A DNA stretch of 64,000 nucleotides from positions 279,980,413 through 280,044,412 of the forward strand of contig CM038215.1 in assembly GCA_021442155.1 (NCBI GenBank), in the 5' to 3' direction. The translations under genes were made by a program, and so were the position numbers. Below, one piece after another: positions 12,860 to 25,563 of this stretch. The notes beneath the pieces are model-generated. The model ran no database searches, was not told where the DNA came from, and saw only the letters and a list, made by a program, of their open reading frames with translations. Position 1 is the first letter of the stretch. The number at the start of each line of letters is the position of its first letter. This DNA comes from Cymbidium sinense. Taxonomy: Eukaryota > Streptophyta > Magnoliopsida > Asparagales > Orchidaceae.

Positions 12860-13165
12860 TTGATTCGACCTCTTCCATACAGGTAAGAAACACTTTGACT
12901 AATGCCTAGGATAGGTCAAAAAGTCCTTGGTGGACATTCCTCGACCTCTTCCATATAGGTAAGAAGTTAAGTAATACTTTGGATAATACTTAGGACAGGT
13001 CAAAAATGCTTGGTGGACATTCCACGACCTCTTCCATACAGGTAAGATGTCAAATAATATTTGGACTAATACATAGGATAGGCCAAAAAATCTTTGGTGG
13101 ACTTCCCACAACCTCTTACGTACAGATTAGTGTCATCGAATAATATTTTGACCAATCACCTTGGA
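12860..13165 (+). repeat. Tandem array, ~75-85 bp units, about four copies
   Basis: Units start at C(G/A)ACCTCTTCC at 12867, 12940, 13024 and 13109, each followed by a CAGGTAAGA-like word, an ATACTTTGG(A/C)-like block and AGGTCAAAAA..TTGGTGGAC. It lies in the extra region between integrase and the 3' LTR. Such arrays are common in the 3' untranslated region of Tat/Ogre elements. Confidence 0.85.
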
Positions 13166-13452
13166 TAGGTCAAAACAAAACAAGCACAAATCACCCAAAA
13201 AATTTTAATGTAATTGATAGCTCTAACATGATGATATAAGAAAAAAATTAAAATTCTAGATATAAAAAATAATAATAATAAATAACAATACATAGATAAA
13301 AGGAAAAGAAATGCATCATCAAGTGATACTACATGATATTAACGTCCTCATCACCAGTAGAAGATGCTCTCTTAAACTCACTCTCAACCCCTTCATCTCC
13401 TTAATCTGGTGAAGAGTCTTCAGATACTTGGCTGGGAGACAAATTCTCAATA

Positions 13453-13982
13453 CTAGCTCCAGTGTACTAAGCGGATTCCTTTTAGGAATCTTTGAATGAA
13501 GCCTTCCTCCAAATATTGGTGCTGAAAGTCCTTCACTTCTACATCAAGAATATGATTACGAGCTTCTTGGACATGGTCCACGATAGCATCACAATAAGCT
13601 AGGGAGTTCTTAAAGTCTTCCACTGCCTTCAAGGAGATTTCATTTTCTTTCGCTTCTAACATAATAAGCTCTTTCTTAGAAAGACAATCATGTAATGCTT
13701 TCTTCTCCACTATAAGTGCCTTGAGTCTTTTCTCTTTAAGACCGCCTCACCTCAATCAGCTCATCGAGTATGCTCCACCTCTGACACGAGAGAAAGAGAA
13801 GTTGACATGTTCGTAGCTCAGCTTCTATACCCGATTAGTCGATCCTCCGAGTCCACTTCTCTGGCCTTAGCACTCATTTTTCACTCATACTCACCTTGCA
13901 AATATTTTATCTTCACAAATTTAATATTCCACTCGTCTAGAGTGACACCCAAATGAGCCATCAGCCCTAATGTTTGAGCTAC
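13453..13982 (-). pseudogene. Antisense coding relic within the Tat-type element
   Basis: Read on the minus strand, 13982 to 13453 has amino-acid-like sequence in two frames. The first segment (V-A-Q-T-L-G-L-M-A-H-L-G-V-T) starts right after a good 3' splice-site-like sequence (TTTTTTATTGTAG). The second (about 13737-13453) is a charged, heptad-rich coiled coil (K-K-E-L-I-M-L-E-A-K-E-N-E-I-S) followed by V-E-D-F-K-N-S-L-A-Y and a stop at 13453. Retand and Grande elements are known to carry an antisense ORF at this place, and the F-K-x-S-x-A block recalls proteins labelled putative gypsy-type transposon. There is no ATG, and a frameshift breaks it. Confidence 0.5.
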
Positions 13983-14059
13983 CTACAATAAAAAATCATA
14001 AATATTACATTAAGAAAAAGGAAAAGAAGAAAGAAAAAAAGAAGGAGAAGATAACGTAC

Positions 14060-14400
14060 TAACGGGCCTCTCGAGGGAAAATCGGAGTCTCGCCGTATGA
14101 ACAACGGGCCTTGATCGTCTCCAAACCCGATCGGTCCGATGAGGTCAGTTGACGCCTCTCTCGAGGGAAAATCGAAGCCTCACCGTACGGACTATGAGCC
14201 TTGATCGCTTCCAAACCCGGTCAATCCAACGAAGATAGTTGACGCCTCTCTCGAGGCAAAATCAGAGCCTCACTATATGAACTATGGGCCTTGATCGCCT
14301 CCAATCCCAATCGGTCCTACGATGACAGGTGACGCCTCTCTCGAGGGAAAATCGGAGCCTCGCCGCATGAGCTATGGGTCTTGATCAGCAAAGCAAATGA
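14060..14400 (+). repeat. Tandem array with an exact 90-bp period, four copies
   Basis: TCGAGG(G/C)AAAATC starts at 14071, 14161, 14251 and 14341, exactly 90 bases apart each time, although the units differ at many positions. Each unit also carries CCTTGATCG(C/T)(C/T)TCCAA and GTTGACGCCTCTC-like blocks. It is GC-rich compared with its surroundings. It lies upstream (5') of the antisense relic. Confidence 0.9.
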
Positions 14401-14880
14401 CCTTCTCTAAGCAGAAGGTCTGAGCTTCGCTGACAAAAAGAAAAGAAAAAGAAAATTTTTTTCCCTAGTCCTTAAACTTCTGCTAGATGATTTCTCATCC
14501 AATGTAGAGAAACACTAGAGCATATGGGAGTTGTGTCTCCTTACTTGATCCTAGGGGAGTTTTTATAGGACCACTATAGAGGCAAAAAGGGAAAAAATTA
14601 AAAAAAAAATGAAAAGAAATGGAAAAAAAAGCTGAAAAAAGCTCATCGGCATGCTTTTGTGCACTCAGCTGGACGAGGACACAGCTCTGACGACCCAAGC
14701 ACCAGTAAGCATTCGAGCGGAATGAGCACGCCTCTAAAGCACCGCACACACCTGCACGACCCGCCTGCAGATTATAACATTGTGCACCCATGAAGATCTA
14801 TTCTCTCAAAGTAAATGGTTAATGAACGAAAGATTTTAATTATTTGACATATATTTTTAAATGATAGAGATAATGTCATC

Positions 14881-14898
14881 CAAAAATAGAGGGACAAC
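14881..14898 (+). other. Polypurine tract of Tat-type element
   Basis: CAAAAATAGAGGGACAAC directly precedes the TGATATGG start of the 3' LTR. The purine-rich run with GAGGGA is where plus-strand priming is expected. Confidence 0.65.
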
Positions 14899-15425
14899 TG
14901 ATATGGTACTAAAAATTCCACTAGTCGAAGAATGAATCCTGATATCAAAAGCAATCTGATCCTAAGTTGAAACTAGTCCAAATCAAGTACTTAAAATATC
15001 ATTGGAAACTTTGGGATATCAGTTACATCCCTAAATATTTTCTAAATATGGAGTGTTTATGATCAAATCTAGCGTCTTGACGAGCTAGATCTAACAAGCA
15101 CAAGATCTCTTGATTCTGGCTTTATTTGAGCATTCAAATACTTAAAATACATCAGATAATCAAGAGAATCATTTTGAGCCATCCGATGGAGTGGTTTGGA
15201 TTTTGCATAAATTTACAGAAATGTCATCCCTCTAATTTATAAATAACCTCTCATTTTTCACATGAGGTGAGCCCAAGCTAAAGAGAAGAGAGAGCTCTAA
15301 AGTTTAAAAATTCTCCAAGCATAATCGTGCCACCACTCGACGGCCGCCGACCACCGCCGTCGATCACCACCGCCGATCCTCATCGTCGTCAACCACCGTC
15401 GCCGGTCATCACCACCGACCATGGA

Positions 15426-15426
<1 letters not shown>
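14899..15426 (+). repeat. 3' LTR of the Tat-type element, truncated
   Basis: Aligns with the first ~500 bases of the 5' LTR, including TATAAATA (15238-15245), GAGAGAGCTCTAAAG and the CCGCCGTCG-rich part. Homology stops where an AAT/GAT microsatellite begins, so about 600 bases of LTR plus the target-site copy are missing. There is therefore no target-site duplication to check. Confidence 0.82.
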
Positions 15427-15429
<3 letters not shown>

Positions 15430-15490
<61 letters not shown>

Positions 15491-15501
15491 AATAATAATA
15501 A
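15430..15501. repeat. Compound (AAT)n(GAT)n(AAT)n microsatellite
   Basis: AAT units run about 15430-15460, GAT units 15461-15490 and AAT units 15491-15501. It lies exactly at the truncated end of the 3' LTR and produces a spurious poly-His/poly-Tyr reading frame on the minus strand. Confidence 0.95.
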
Positions 15502-16439
15502 AATAGCATATTAAATGAAGAAAGTGGATCGAGCTTTGTATTATTTAAATATTTAGTATTATGTTGAGCCGTGGCTCGGTTGCCAAAGGTTCTTCTCCAT
15601 TCATGAGACTCACGTTCAATCATACTAATCTTCTAACCTAGTTTCAATTAGCAACCGTCTTCTAAAAAAAATATTTTCTAGTTTCTATGATATAGAATGT
15701 GGACACAAAGTGATAGGATAGCATATATTTTTAATACTATGTTATATTTACATATTTTTTAAAATTAAAAATTATGTATAATAATTACTTAAATCAAATA
15801 AGAATGCATTAAATGAGTGATAAAGAAGTATAAGTATTAATAAATAAAAAAGATGGTATTTAAAATTGCAAAAGAAAAAAAATCCCTTAGCATCTATAAA
15901 CAGTATTTATCATAAAAATGAAAGAGAAATAGTAATTAGAAGTAGACGAAGGAATATAAGAGTTGCGTGCCCATCACTTTGCATCTGAGAGATTATTATA
16001 TATGGAATTAAGATGTAGCTCTACATTAGAATTATAATGACATAACGTTATTGACGCTCTATCAATACATATATGTATTGCAGTAAATAAAAGTTATGAT
16101 AATAAATAAATTGGTTGAACATTATATTTCACTTGTATTTGTTGAACGCTACATGATACTATTTTATTGGAACCCGAATGCAAAAATACTCCAAACGTAA
16201 TAATTTTCTTTTGCAAGTTTGATTCGGTTAAAAATAAAAATAAATAAATAAAATCTTCTTTGCCTTTATAAAAATTATAATATGAAGAAGTATTTCATAT
16301 ACCATCAAAAAAAATTACATAAAAACATAAAACGCCTAATTGCTGAATTAATAAATTGATTTAAGACTAAGCAATATGCATCCTTATTCCCTTCAATATA
16401 GACAATACAACACAACAAATAAATAATAAAATTATGATG

Positions 16440-16470
<31 letters not shown>

Positions 16471-17106
16471 GTCAAGCATGGGTTAAAAATCATTTAAATA
16501 TTAAATTAATAAACATTAATAAAAAATTATTAAAAAACAAGTATTTGGTAGTTTATGCTTCAATAGTATTTTTCTCAAAATCTTTACATCAATAATTATT
16601 GAAGAATTTTAAATTAATAGATTTTATAATGGAATATTGATGCAATCCTTTTTCATATATTAACTCTTTCTTTCATTATCTATCAAATTTTATTATTATT
16701 TATTGGTCGACAGGAAGCTCGCTGATATTAATTGAGGGATTCTCATCCCGAAAGGGGATAACAGAGTTGCAAGTGGTGGGAGGGACTGGTGGGTTCCTTT
16801 GAGCTTGAAGTGGTTGCCTTGAGCAAGTAGCATGCTGTGGAGTTTGGCTCACAGATAAATAGCTTGATATAATAATTATAACATTATTTAAGTTAAATAA
16901 AATAGCCATATGTTTGGTTTGTGGATTGGAAGCTTAATTAATTATGATATTGGATTAAATGTTTGGAAAGCTGAGTTTAAACATATATTAAAACTATGAG
17001 GTTTGGAGAACAAACTTGAAACACCTTTTAGTTCGATATTATTGAGGATTTTTGTGTTTTATATTTTGAGCTTTAAATTTTACTTTATAAAATCCTCAGT
17101 AGAAAA
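15502..17106. other. Unassigned AT-rich DNA with an (AAT)n microsatellite
   Basis: Contains (TAA)n at 16439-16470. A short GC-richer island at about 16710-16850 gives a minus-strand reading frame with Pro/Cys/Gln-rich sequence that I cannot assign; it may be a scrap of a captured gene or chance. Nothing else is recognised. Confidence 0.5.
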
Positions 17107-18360
17107 TATTAAAAGATGGTGACTTGTATGTGTGTGTCAAAGAGCAGCTTATTCTAATACAAGTTCATGAGAGGATTATAAAATATAAATCAAATATATT
17201 TATTCTAAGGATCTCTTTTGAATGAGATTTATGGCTTAAAATATGATTTATTTATTTAATTCTTGGGTTGAGGACTCTTAGAGAGCAGCAAGTTCATGTG
17301 GTTAATTACATCCTAATCTAGAAAAATTCTAGGTTAATAAGTTATAATTATGCTCCAAATTTATTTAATATAAATTTTAAAAACATAAAAAAATCTAAAT
17401 AAATTTAAGGGTGCATGAGTTCAAATGAGTAGTGATTACATGTAAAAAAAATCTAAAAAAGAGAGGAAACACTATAATCAAAATTTTATAAATTCATTAT
17501 CATGAGTTTTAAGACTCAATCTAGCTAAGGAAATAGTCCATTCAATTGGTAGTAATTATTGATGATATTGTTTAAAGAAATCTTGTAAATCATTAGGCAA
17601 TGAAGAAGTAGATTCCTAGACTCCATGCAATCAAAGGAAAAAAATAAATGGTCTACTCTCTCACTTTCGAGAAAGATGCTAATGGAAGAGAGAAAAGAAA
17701 AATTTTGATTATCAAATTAAATTAAAATACCCGATTATATTTATAATCCCACTTATATAAGAAATGTCTCAAAATATATCTAGACATATATCATCAGTGT
17801 GGTTAGAAGGTCAATTTATATGATTCAAGTAGAGCAACTAAATTATTTTGTTCTAAAGATTCAATTAAACTAAAGTCCTAATTTTTTAACTTATTAAATT
17901 TTAAGAAAAGTATTTTCTAAAATATTTTAATTATACCTTTTTAAAAAATAAAATTAAAAAATAAATGATTATAACTATTTGTATAATTTTTCAACTAATA
18001 AGTTTAAAAGATAATGTTTTAAATAAGTTGATATTAGATATGATTTAGCTAAAAAAAATCAAAAGATAACTTGATGCTACTCACATATTAACGTGAAGAT
18101 AGTTATTTATTCTCTTACAATTAGAAGCTTGACTTTATTTGTCAAGTTCTCTCTTTAGCATAACCTGGGTTGCACCAAACTCACTCCTCAATTTACTGTA
18201 GCCTCTCTCCAAATTTATGAATGCCAATGTTTATATGCTAGAGATAAGTTGATTTTTACCTCTCAAAATTGTATCGTATTCTAACATAATTTTATAATGC
18301 AGGGGGCTTAGGATTTGCTATAGAGTAATAGGTCCTTTTGGGTTAGGACTCTTCAAAAGA
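17107..18360 (+). repeat. Dispersed ~1.3 kb repeat, copy B
   Basis: Collinear with 1-1420. The shared blocks include TTCTTGGGTTGAGGACTC (17261 against 152) and TTCATGTGGTTAATTACA. It lacks the ~200-base hairpin-bearing segment of copy A. The two copies are in direct orientation 17.1 kb apart and flank the Tat-type element, though unsymmetrically. Confidence 0.8.
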
Positions 18361-19465
<1,105 letters not shown>

Positions 19466-19760
19466 AATAATTCTATACAATTTATGCCTTTTTGTGCCTC
19501 AATTAGGAGTAGGTCTAAAAAACCACAATTAAATTAGAACAAGCTTCTATTCATTCTACCTAATAAACTATAATTATATTATGTCTTGGAAAACTCAAAA
19601 GTAATCATCGTTATTCTCTATATAAGCATTTCATTTACCGATATATGTGCTAAAAAATCAACAATTATCAGTATGAATGCTTGCCATGTAAAAATTTTAT
19701 TTTCATGAGATATATATTACCACATCTTTTGAGCATAAGATTTTCAATTCATTTATTAAT

Positions 19761-19762
<2 letters not shown>

Positions 19763-19818
<56 letters not shown>

Positions 19819-19834
19819 ATATATATATATATAT
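19763..19834. repeat. (CT)n(TA)n microsatellite
   Basis: CT units from about 19765 to 19816, then TA units to 19834. Confidence 0.97.
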
Positions 19835-20428
19835 GAACTAAACTAATAACAATGAGGATAAGAAATGTATAATGGGTAGTCATATATGTACATCTTTGGA
19901 GAGTGATTATAGCTATAATTATTACATATTAGAATGAATGAAATGAGGATTAGTATTGATCTATAGCTCACTCTCTTTGTGTGATAGCTATAATTACAAA
20001 TCAACTTGAACTTTATCCGGTATTAGATAAGATTAATTTTTGTGCTAACAAAATAAACATTTAAACGTTCTCTCAATACTAAAATATGTTGTTAAGAAGC
20101 TATAAACACAAAAAATATTCTCTCTGAAGAAGTTTTTCAATTAATTCTTTTTTTAGTAATAATGTTTAATACATCCCTGATTCTCATTTATTTAAGTTGT
20201 TAATTCTTCTATCACATATGAATTATGATGAACTAGTCATTAATCTATTTATTAATATCTATATTAGTATAATTTGAAACCTTTACAGGATTAATAAAAG
20301 AAGATTTATATAGACATAAATATAAATTTAATTGAATCCTGAATACAACTAATTTTAAAATTATGTACATACAATAATTATAATAAAAAATATTAGACTA
20401 AATTAATGCCTAATTTAATTTAAACTTA
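19835..20428. other. Unassigned AT-rich DNA
   Basis: No gene, repeat or element recognised in this stretch. Confidence 0.5.
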
Positions 20429-20890
20429 GGTCCCATTTGGAGCATTTAGCCCCAGTGGTACCATGCTGGTGGTTGTTTGTTTTCGAAATTTAGGATCTTT
20501 GCGAAGCTCCAACGCATTACGTCGGGAGCGGCCCGCTGTGGGTGAAATGATTTTATCCAAATTACCCCTCCACCAAAGGATTGTTCTACCCGTGACAAGA
20601 ACTGTTGTCCTGTGCCCGAGGGTTTTTCTGGTCGACATAGCCGTGCTCTACAAATCTCGGCTTGTTCGTTTGATCTCCTCATTCTATTTACCAGTTGTGG
20701 GCATCCGAGAGTCCGTAAGGCTCTTCCTTCGCTTGCACCTCTTTTTTTTTATTTATTCATCTTTCGTAAGGCTTGTTGTGAAGGTAACCATCATCCTCAT
20801 TCACCTTGTTCATCTTTATTTGTCTTCATTCGTCTTCATTCGGCTTGTTCGATCTGCTCCTCCTGTAAGCTTGATTGAATAAATAAAGGG
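20429..20890 (+). other. GC-richer segment, possible 5' end or leader of the PIF/Harbinger element
   Basis: The base composition changes sharply near 20429, where the sequence reads TTA then GGTCCCATTTGG. Plant PIF/Harbinger elements start with a G-rich inverted repeat next to a TTA/TAA target copy, so this could be the element's left end, about 2.6 kb before its ORF1. A matching right end was not found. Overlapping frames on both strands show no recognised protein. Confidence 0.3.
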
Positions 20891-20900
20891 TTCTTGAGTA

Positions 20901-20984
20901 ATAGTGTGAATAATTTCAGAAATGTCGAAGGGCTTATTAAGAACTTAGCATCTTCTTGTGTCTTGCAAGTTATTTTCTGAACTA
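20901..20984 (+). repeat. Local direct repeat, copy 1
   Basis: It shares GTCGAAGGGCTTATTAAGAA and CTTGCAAGTTATTTT with 21271-21367, about 370 bases to the right. Copy 2 has extra GTCTTG units. Confidence 0.85.
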
Positions 20985-21270
20985 GGTTGAATTGTTATTC
21001 ATGTCATATTTTAAACTCTATAGTCATTCTATTTATTATTATTTTTCTATTATAAATGTAAAGCATATTTTTCTATTTTGGCATGGTTGCAACTATATGT
21101 CTGATGCGGACCATTTGATATTCTTCATCCTTCAATGTGGATCTGATGGTTGTAAAAATTGGATCAGATTAGTTGGTTTAAGTAGTTCAATTGTGGATCA
21201 GTTATTTTGATGATTCATTCTAAGTTTTAATAGATCAGTAAAATTGTTGATGTTTCTTTAATAGATCATT

Positions 21271-21367
21271 AATAGTGTGAATAATTCTAGAAAAGTCGAA
21301 GGGCTTATTAAGAAGTTAGCGTCTTGGGTCTTGCATCTTGCGTCTTGCAAGTTATTTTTTGAACTAA
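21271..21367 (+). repeat. Local direct repeat, copy 2
   Basis: Partner of 20901-20984. The GCGTCTTG/GGTCTTG word is repeated several times inside it, a small expansion absent from copy 1. Confidence 0.85.
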
Positions 21368-23057
21368 TATTTGAAGGCTTCATAACAGATGTTAGCTTAT
21401 TATCCTTGGTTAGTTATTCATCCTCGAAGACATCTCATGCTGCTAGATCATTACTCTCTTCATCAAACTTGGTGATCTATAATTGATTTGATATAATTTT
21501 CTAGTTGATCTAAGTGTATTTTCTTTAAAGTTCAAAAATAAGCAACATAGTTCTCAATCCTAATTGAATGAACAATCTATTTCTATTTTTTGACCCTTGA
21601 GTTGGAGGTGACTCTTTATCTGACATACTTGGAAACAATTGTTTTAAAATATTTAAGTAGCCGCTTTGTACTCCTCTAAACACAATAATCTATAATGGTT
21701 GTTGTAAGTTATCGCCTAATCTTATCTCCCTTTATCCTCATTGCACTAACACCATTCTTAGCACTACTATTGCTGGTGAGGAGGATAATTCTTTTTTTTT
21801 TTTGTAATGATATATTGATTTGTATTTAAATATAATCTTTCCATAAGATTGCACTAACACCATTCTTAGCACCACTAAAGCTACATGATTGTGTACATTT
21901 GGTTTTTAAATATAATCTTTCCACAAGATTGCATCACATTGTTTTCTTGGAGTTTGGTGCATCATTGAGCTATTTATATCTATAATGTGCACAACTGGGC
22001 CATCTTCCTATCAATAGAGTAGTTCATCTTGTCAAAATTTTTTTTGAGTTGTGGCAACCTATCTTCAGCCTCTAATAAGGTATCGATCCCCTAAAATGTG
22101 GCACTCCATATTTAGATAATAGATCTATGTAGGAGTCAAGAGCCTTTATATACTAGCCACACTTGATGCTCTTTTAGCATGCATTAATGAAGCTCTTATT
22201 TGGGCTAGAAGTTATGTTGTTTTAGAATGGGTTATGTAAGCTTCATTGTTAAATGCATCATCATTGTAGGAGACAAGGAGAATGCCCAATAGTTACCTTC
22301 AGTCAAGTTATTGTGGAGTCCTATTGTCTCTAGAAATTGTGGTCTCACATTCCATAGACAAGTTAATCCCCCTTAACCAATTTTGACACTTAATGTACTA
22401 TTGCATCCTACAATATTACTTATCAGGTAATGCTTAGTGGCTTCAAAGCTTTCTTAATAACTATCCATGCTCTTGAAATTAAGCATATCTAAAGACCTGA
22501 TACTTTGCTATGATATCAGTCTCTATCTCATCCCCTAAGGACAGAGTACATCTGAACTGACCGGCTTGAAGAGCCCTTCAATCCCAACCACAACACTCAC
22601 CTTTCAAGGGTAGTGAGTCAATTAATATAGTTCACTTGTATTTATTGGTTAACACAATGCATGCCAATCAGTTGATGTGTCACCATAGTATCTCCTTTGG
22701 AGACAATATCTTCTAGTAGCTCTTTCTTAAGGATCTTAGCCCCTTTTTTTAAAGGGAAGTCTGGAGGAAGGAAAACAATATTTTAAGCCTTCCCTTCATA
22801 ATCTAATAAAAGGAAGGATTCATAGGATAAAATTTAACAAAATCAACATGAATCTTAAAATTTTTGGTCTTGATCTGAATTTCTGTGATATTTCTATAGT
22901 TTTCTCAACTTGTAATGTGTTGTACTCCTTATTGCATATCTCTTATATAGTTAATATGCTTCTTTTCCTTCTTTGTTGTAATTATAAACTCTCAATCAAA
23001 AGTAAGTTATTTGATTCATCTGAGTTTCATCTTGTGTGATAATGTTAGGAGCTTAAA
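21368..23057. other. Unassigned DNA between the leader-like segment and the SANT-type ORF1
   Basis: Contains a twice-repeated block (AATATAATCTTTCCA(C/T)AAGATTGCA at about 21820 and 21908, and GCACTAACACCATTCTTAGC at about 21743 and 21851). No protein similarity recognised. If 20429 is the element's left end, this would be interior of the PIF/Harbinger element. Confidence 0.4.
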
Positions 23058-23981
23058 ATGGGAAACCCAAGGGAAGGTGGAGCATGTGTTACTTGGGAGA
23101 GAGATGCAAAAATAATATTTTGTGATCTTTGTCTCAAAGAGATAGACTTGGGCAATAGACCGACGGCCTATTTTAATAAAGATGATTGAAATAATTTAAC
23201 CAAAAATTTAAGGAGAGAACTGGAAGGGAGTACAATAGGACACAACTTAAAATAAATGGGATCAGTTGAAGAAGGATTGAAAATTATGGAAAGAGTTGAA
23301 ACAAGGATCAACTGGTTTGGGATGAGATCCTACAAAGAAGATGATTGACTCATTAGATGATTGGTGGTGAGAAAAGATACTGGTAAATTTTATATACATA
23401 CTTGTCCATTCTAATTACTCCACAAAGAGTTCATATGAACATAACATGTGACCATAATTTTAAATTACAGATATTATCAAATGCCAATAAATTTAGATAT
23501 TGCAGCTTAGACCTTGAAATTGAAGAGAAATTAGATCTCATGTTCAGTGGTGTGGTTGCCACAAGTGCCCATTCTTGGACACCAAATCAAGAAGCTGATG
23601 ACATTGTGGAAGAATAAAATTATTCTGAGCAAAGGTCTGGTTCAAATGATTCATACTAATTATTACATGCCACAAAATCCTACACCGAATCCAATCATGC
23701 TAAGCATTCATCGGCTCTAGCTCTGAGAGGTCAAAAAAGAAAAGAAGGGAGGTGCTAGATTCCTCCGACATCAGATATCATGTACGCACTTCCAGTGAAT
23801 AAAGACTATTTATCAGATCACTATTTTAGATAAAATCACTGAAGTTTTTGAAGATATTCTACTTTATCTGTATTCAACGAGGTTGCTTGAAGATGCAAAC
23901 AAGCGTGAGATATCTGTGGCTATAGCACCTGAACGGAGAGTTCATTATCTACACCATTATTTTGAAGCACGTGATGTTTAG
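23058..23981 (+). pseudogene. PIF/Harbinger ORF1, Myb/SANT-like DNA-binding protein, broken
   Basis: The ATG at 23058 opens a frame with V-T-W-E-R-D-A-K-I-I-F-C-D-L-C, then G-N-R-P-T-A-Y-F-N-K-D-D and a stop at 23187-23189, where the family has Trp (TGG to TGA). This matches the Myb/SANT-like domain (PF12776 type) of plant PIF/Harbinger ORF1. Further parts follow: L-D-L-M-F-S-G-V-V-A-T-S-A-H-S-W-T-P (about 23531-23582), and V-H-Y-L-H-H-Y-F-E-A near 23940, ending at TAG 23979-23981. The protein would help bring transposase to the element's ends. Several stops and frameshifts are present. Confidence 0.7.
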
Positions 23982-24234
23982 CTAGGTTTCTTTTGGTAAA
24001 AGATGTTTTGTGATCTATCAAAATTTAAACTTCTCTTTGATCAGCTAAGAGAGAGTTTGCATTTTTTTACTTGATGTACTTGTTTCTATTATATGTTGAA
24101 CTTCTTTAGGAATTATATGATAATAGTGCCTAATATATCATATGTTGCTATGCACATTTTGTTTAGTAGCTTATTATGTTTAATCTGTAATGGCTAATAT
24201 AGTGATGTATATTTCTTTGTCATTAGTTGCAGTT

Positions 24235-25563
24235 ATGGATAGTGATAATGACGATCAACCTATGACTGCGATTATTACTGCAGTATGCTTAATACATGAG
24301 TACTATGAGTCTTATGTTTATAAGACTCCATGTATGACTTCCAGGTTTATTGGTGAAAAATGGATCACTGAGTTACTAGCAGGGCACCTAAAGAGATTTC
24401 ATAACATGTTTCATAAGTTATAAATTATTTTCATTGACCTGCTGCAGGAATTAGAAAATTTACATGGACTTTGTGGAACTTTTAGAACTACAACTAGAGA
24501 AGTCTTGCCATAACACTCTATATATTATCGCATAATGAATTTCAGGGTGACTAGCGAGTGATTTCAACACTCATCTGAAACCATAAGCAAATACTTCTCT
24601 GTTGGCCTTGATGCTTTGGTAGGTTTATCAACTATAGTTATAAAGCCGATAGATTCAACTTTCTAGAATATGCCTCATTAGATTCTGCATGATTGTCGAT
24701 ACATGTCATATTTCATGGTAAACTTCATTTCTAAGTTTTTTTTTGGAAATGATCATTTATGATTAACACCTAAGTTTGCAACAAATTCTATTGTAGGATT
24801 ATATTGGAGCAATCGACGGAACACATGTCGATGATCGTGTGCCTTCAACTAAAAAGGTTGCTTATATTGGTCGATGTGCCTCACATACACATAATGTAAT
24901 AGTAGTATGTGATTTCAATGTATGTGCTTCACTTTTTAATGCCTGGATGAGAAGGAAGTGCACATGATAATCCCATATTCAATAATATTGTACAACGTAG
25001 AGAAAAAAATTTCCCATTACCTCCTGTAGATATTACTGTAATGAATCATCTATTTATTACAAAGAAATAATTTTTATAACTTCTAATTATAAATTTAAAT
25101 AGGAAAATATTATGTTGTTGCTTCTTGTTATCCAATGCAACGAGGGTTCTTGAAGCCTTTTCCAAACTAAATATCATATTCTGATTTTGAAAGTAGCAAC
25201 CAAGTCACCAGGGGAAGGAAAGAATTATTTAATAAATGACACTCATCATTGCGTGGTGTAATTGAGCGAGCCTTTGGAGTTTGGAAGAAGAAATGAGTTA
25301 TTCTACGTGATATGCCTGCATACTCCTTTAAGAAGCAGGTTAAAATAGTTGCAGCTACAATGGCTTTACATAATTATATACGCCGACACCCATCACACCA
25401 TGACATTAAGTTCAACATTGTCGACAATGACCAATCATTTGTTCCACCTGAAGCATTTGAACAACGGTTGTGCCACTCAATGGTATAAACTAGTCAACAT
25501 ACCATAGAATTGGGGACACAGGATGGCGAAGGAGGAGATGAAACAATTATGAGCAAATTATAG
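24235..25563 (+). pseudogene. PIF/Harbinger transposase (DDE_Tnp_4), broken
   Basis: I take the ATG at 24235 (M-D-S-D-N-D-D-Q), which matches the family N-terminus; an upstream in-frame ATG at 24190 is less likely. Seen in order: H-E-Y-Y-E-S-Y-V, E-R/S-F-Q-H-S-S-E-T-I-S-K-Y-F (about 24555-24600), then Y-I-G-A-I-D-G-T-H-V (about 24800-24830) with the first catalytic Asp, P-M-Q-R-G-F-L-K-P-F (about 25130-25160) and V-I-E-R-A-F-G-V-W-K-K-K (about 25258-25293) with the catalytic Glu. Likely introns are 24718-24796 and 25038-25102 (GT...AG), and protein similarity joins across both. The second catalytic Asp is gone: Y-Y-V-V-A-S-C-Y-P replaces the usual Y-L-V-D-x-G-Y-P. Many stops. Inactive. Confidence 0.85.

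Larger units (their letters stand above)
6094..15426 (+). mobile_element. Ty3/gypsy retrotransposon, Tat lineage (Retand-like), degenerate
   Basis: A recognisable LTR element with internal order gag-protease-RT-RNase H-integrase on the plus strand, followed by about 2.2 kb of extra sequence before the 3' LTR that holds two tandem arrays and an antisense coding relic. Both LTRs start TGATATGG/TGATATGA. The PBS-like site, the PPT and the extra antisense region match what is known of the Tat group (Retand, Grande). All coding regions are interrupted, and the 3' LTR is truncated at a microsatellite. By eye about 17 of the first 116 LTR bases differ between the two ends, so the insertion is old. 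Confidence 0.88.

Noticed and set aside
20463..20882. 139-codon plus-strand frame and overlapping frames on both strands
   Set aside because: Three long overlapping frames in a GC-richer stretch without any recognised motif; more likely transposon leader DNA.
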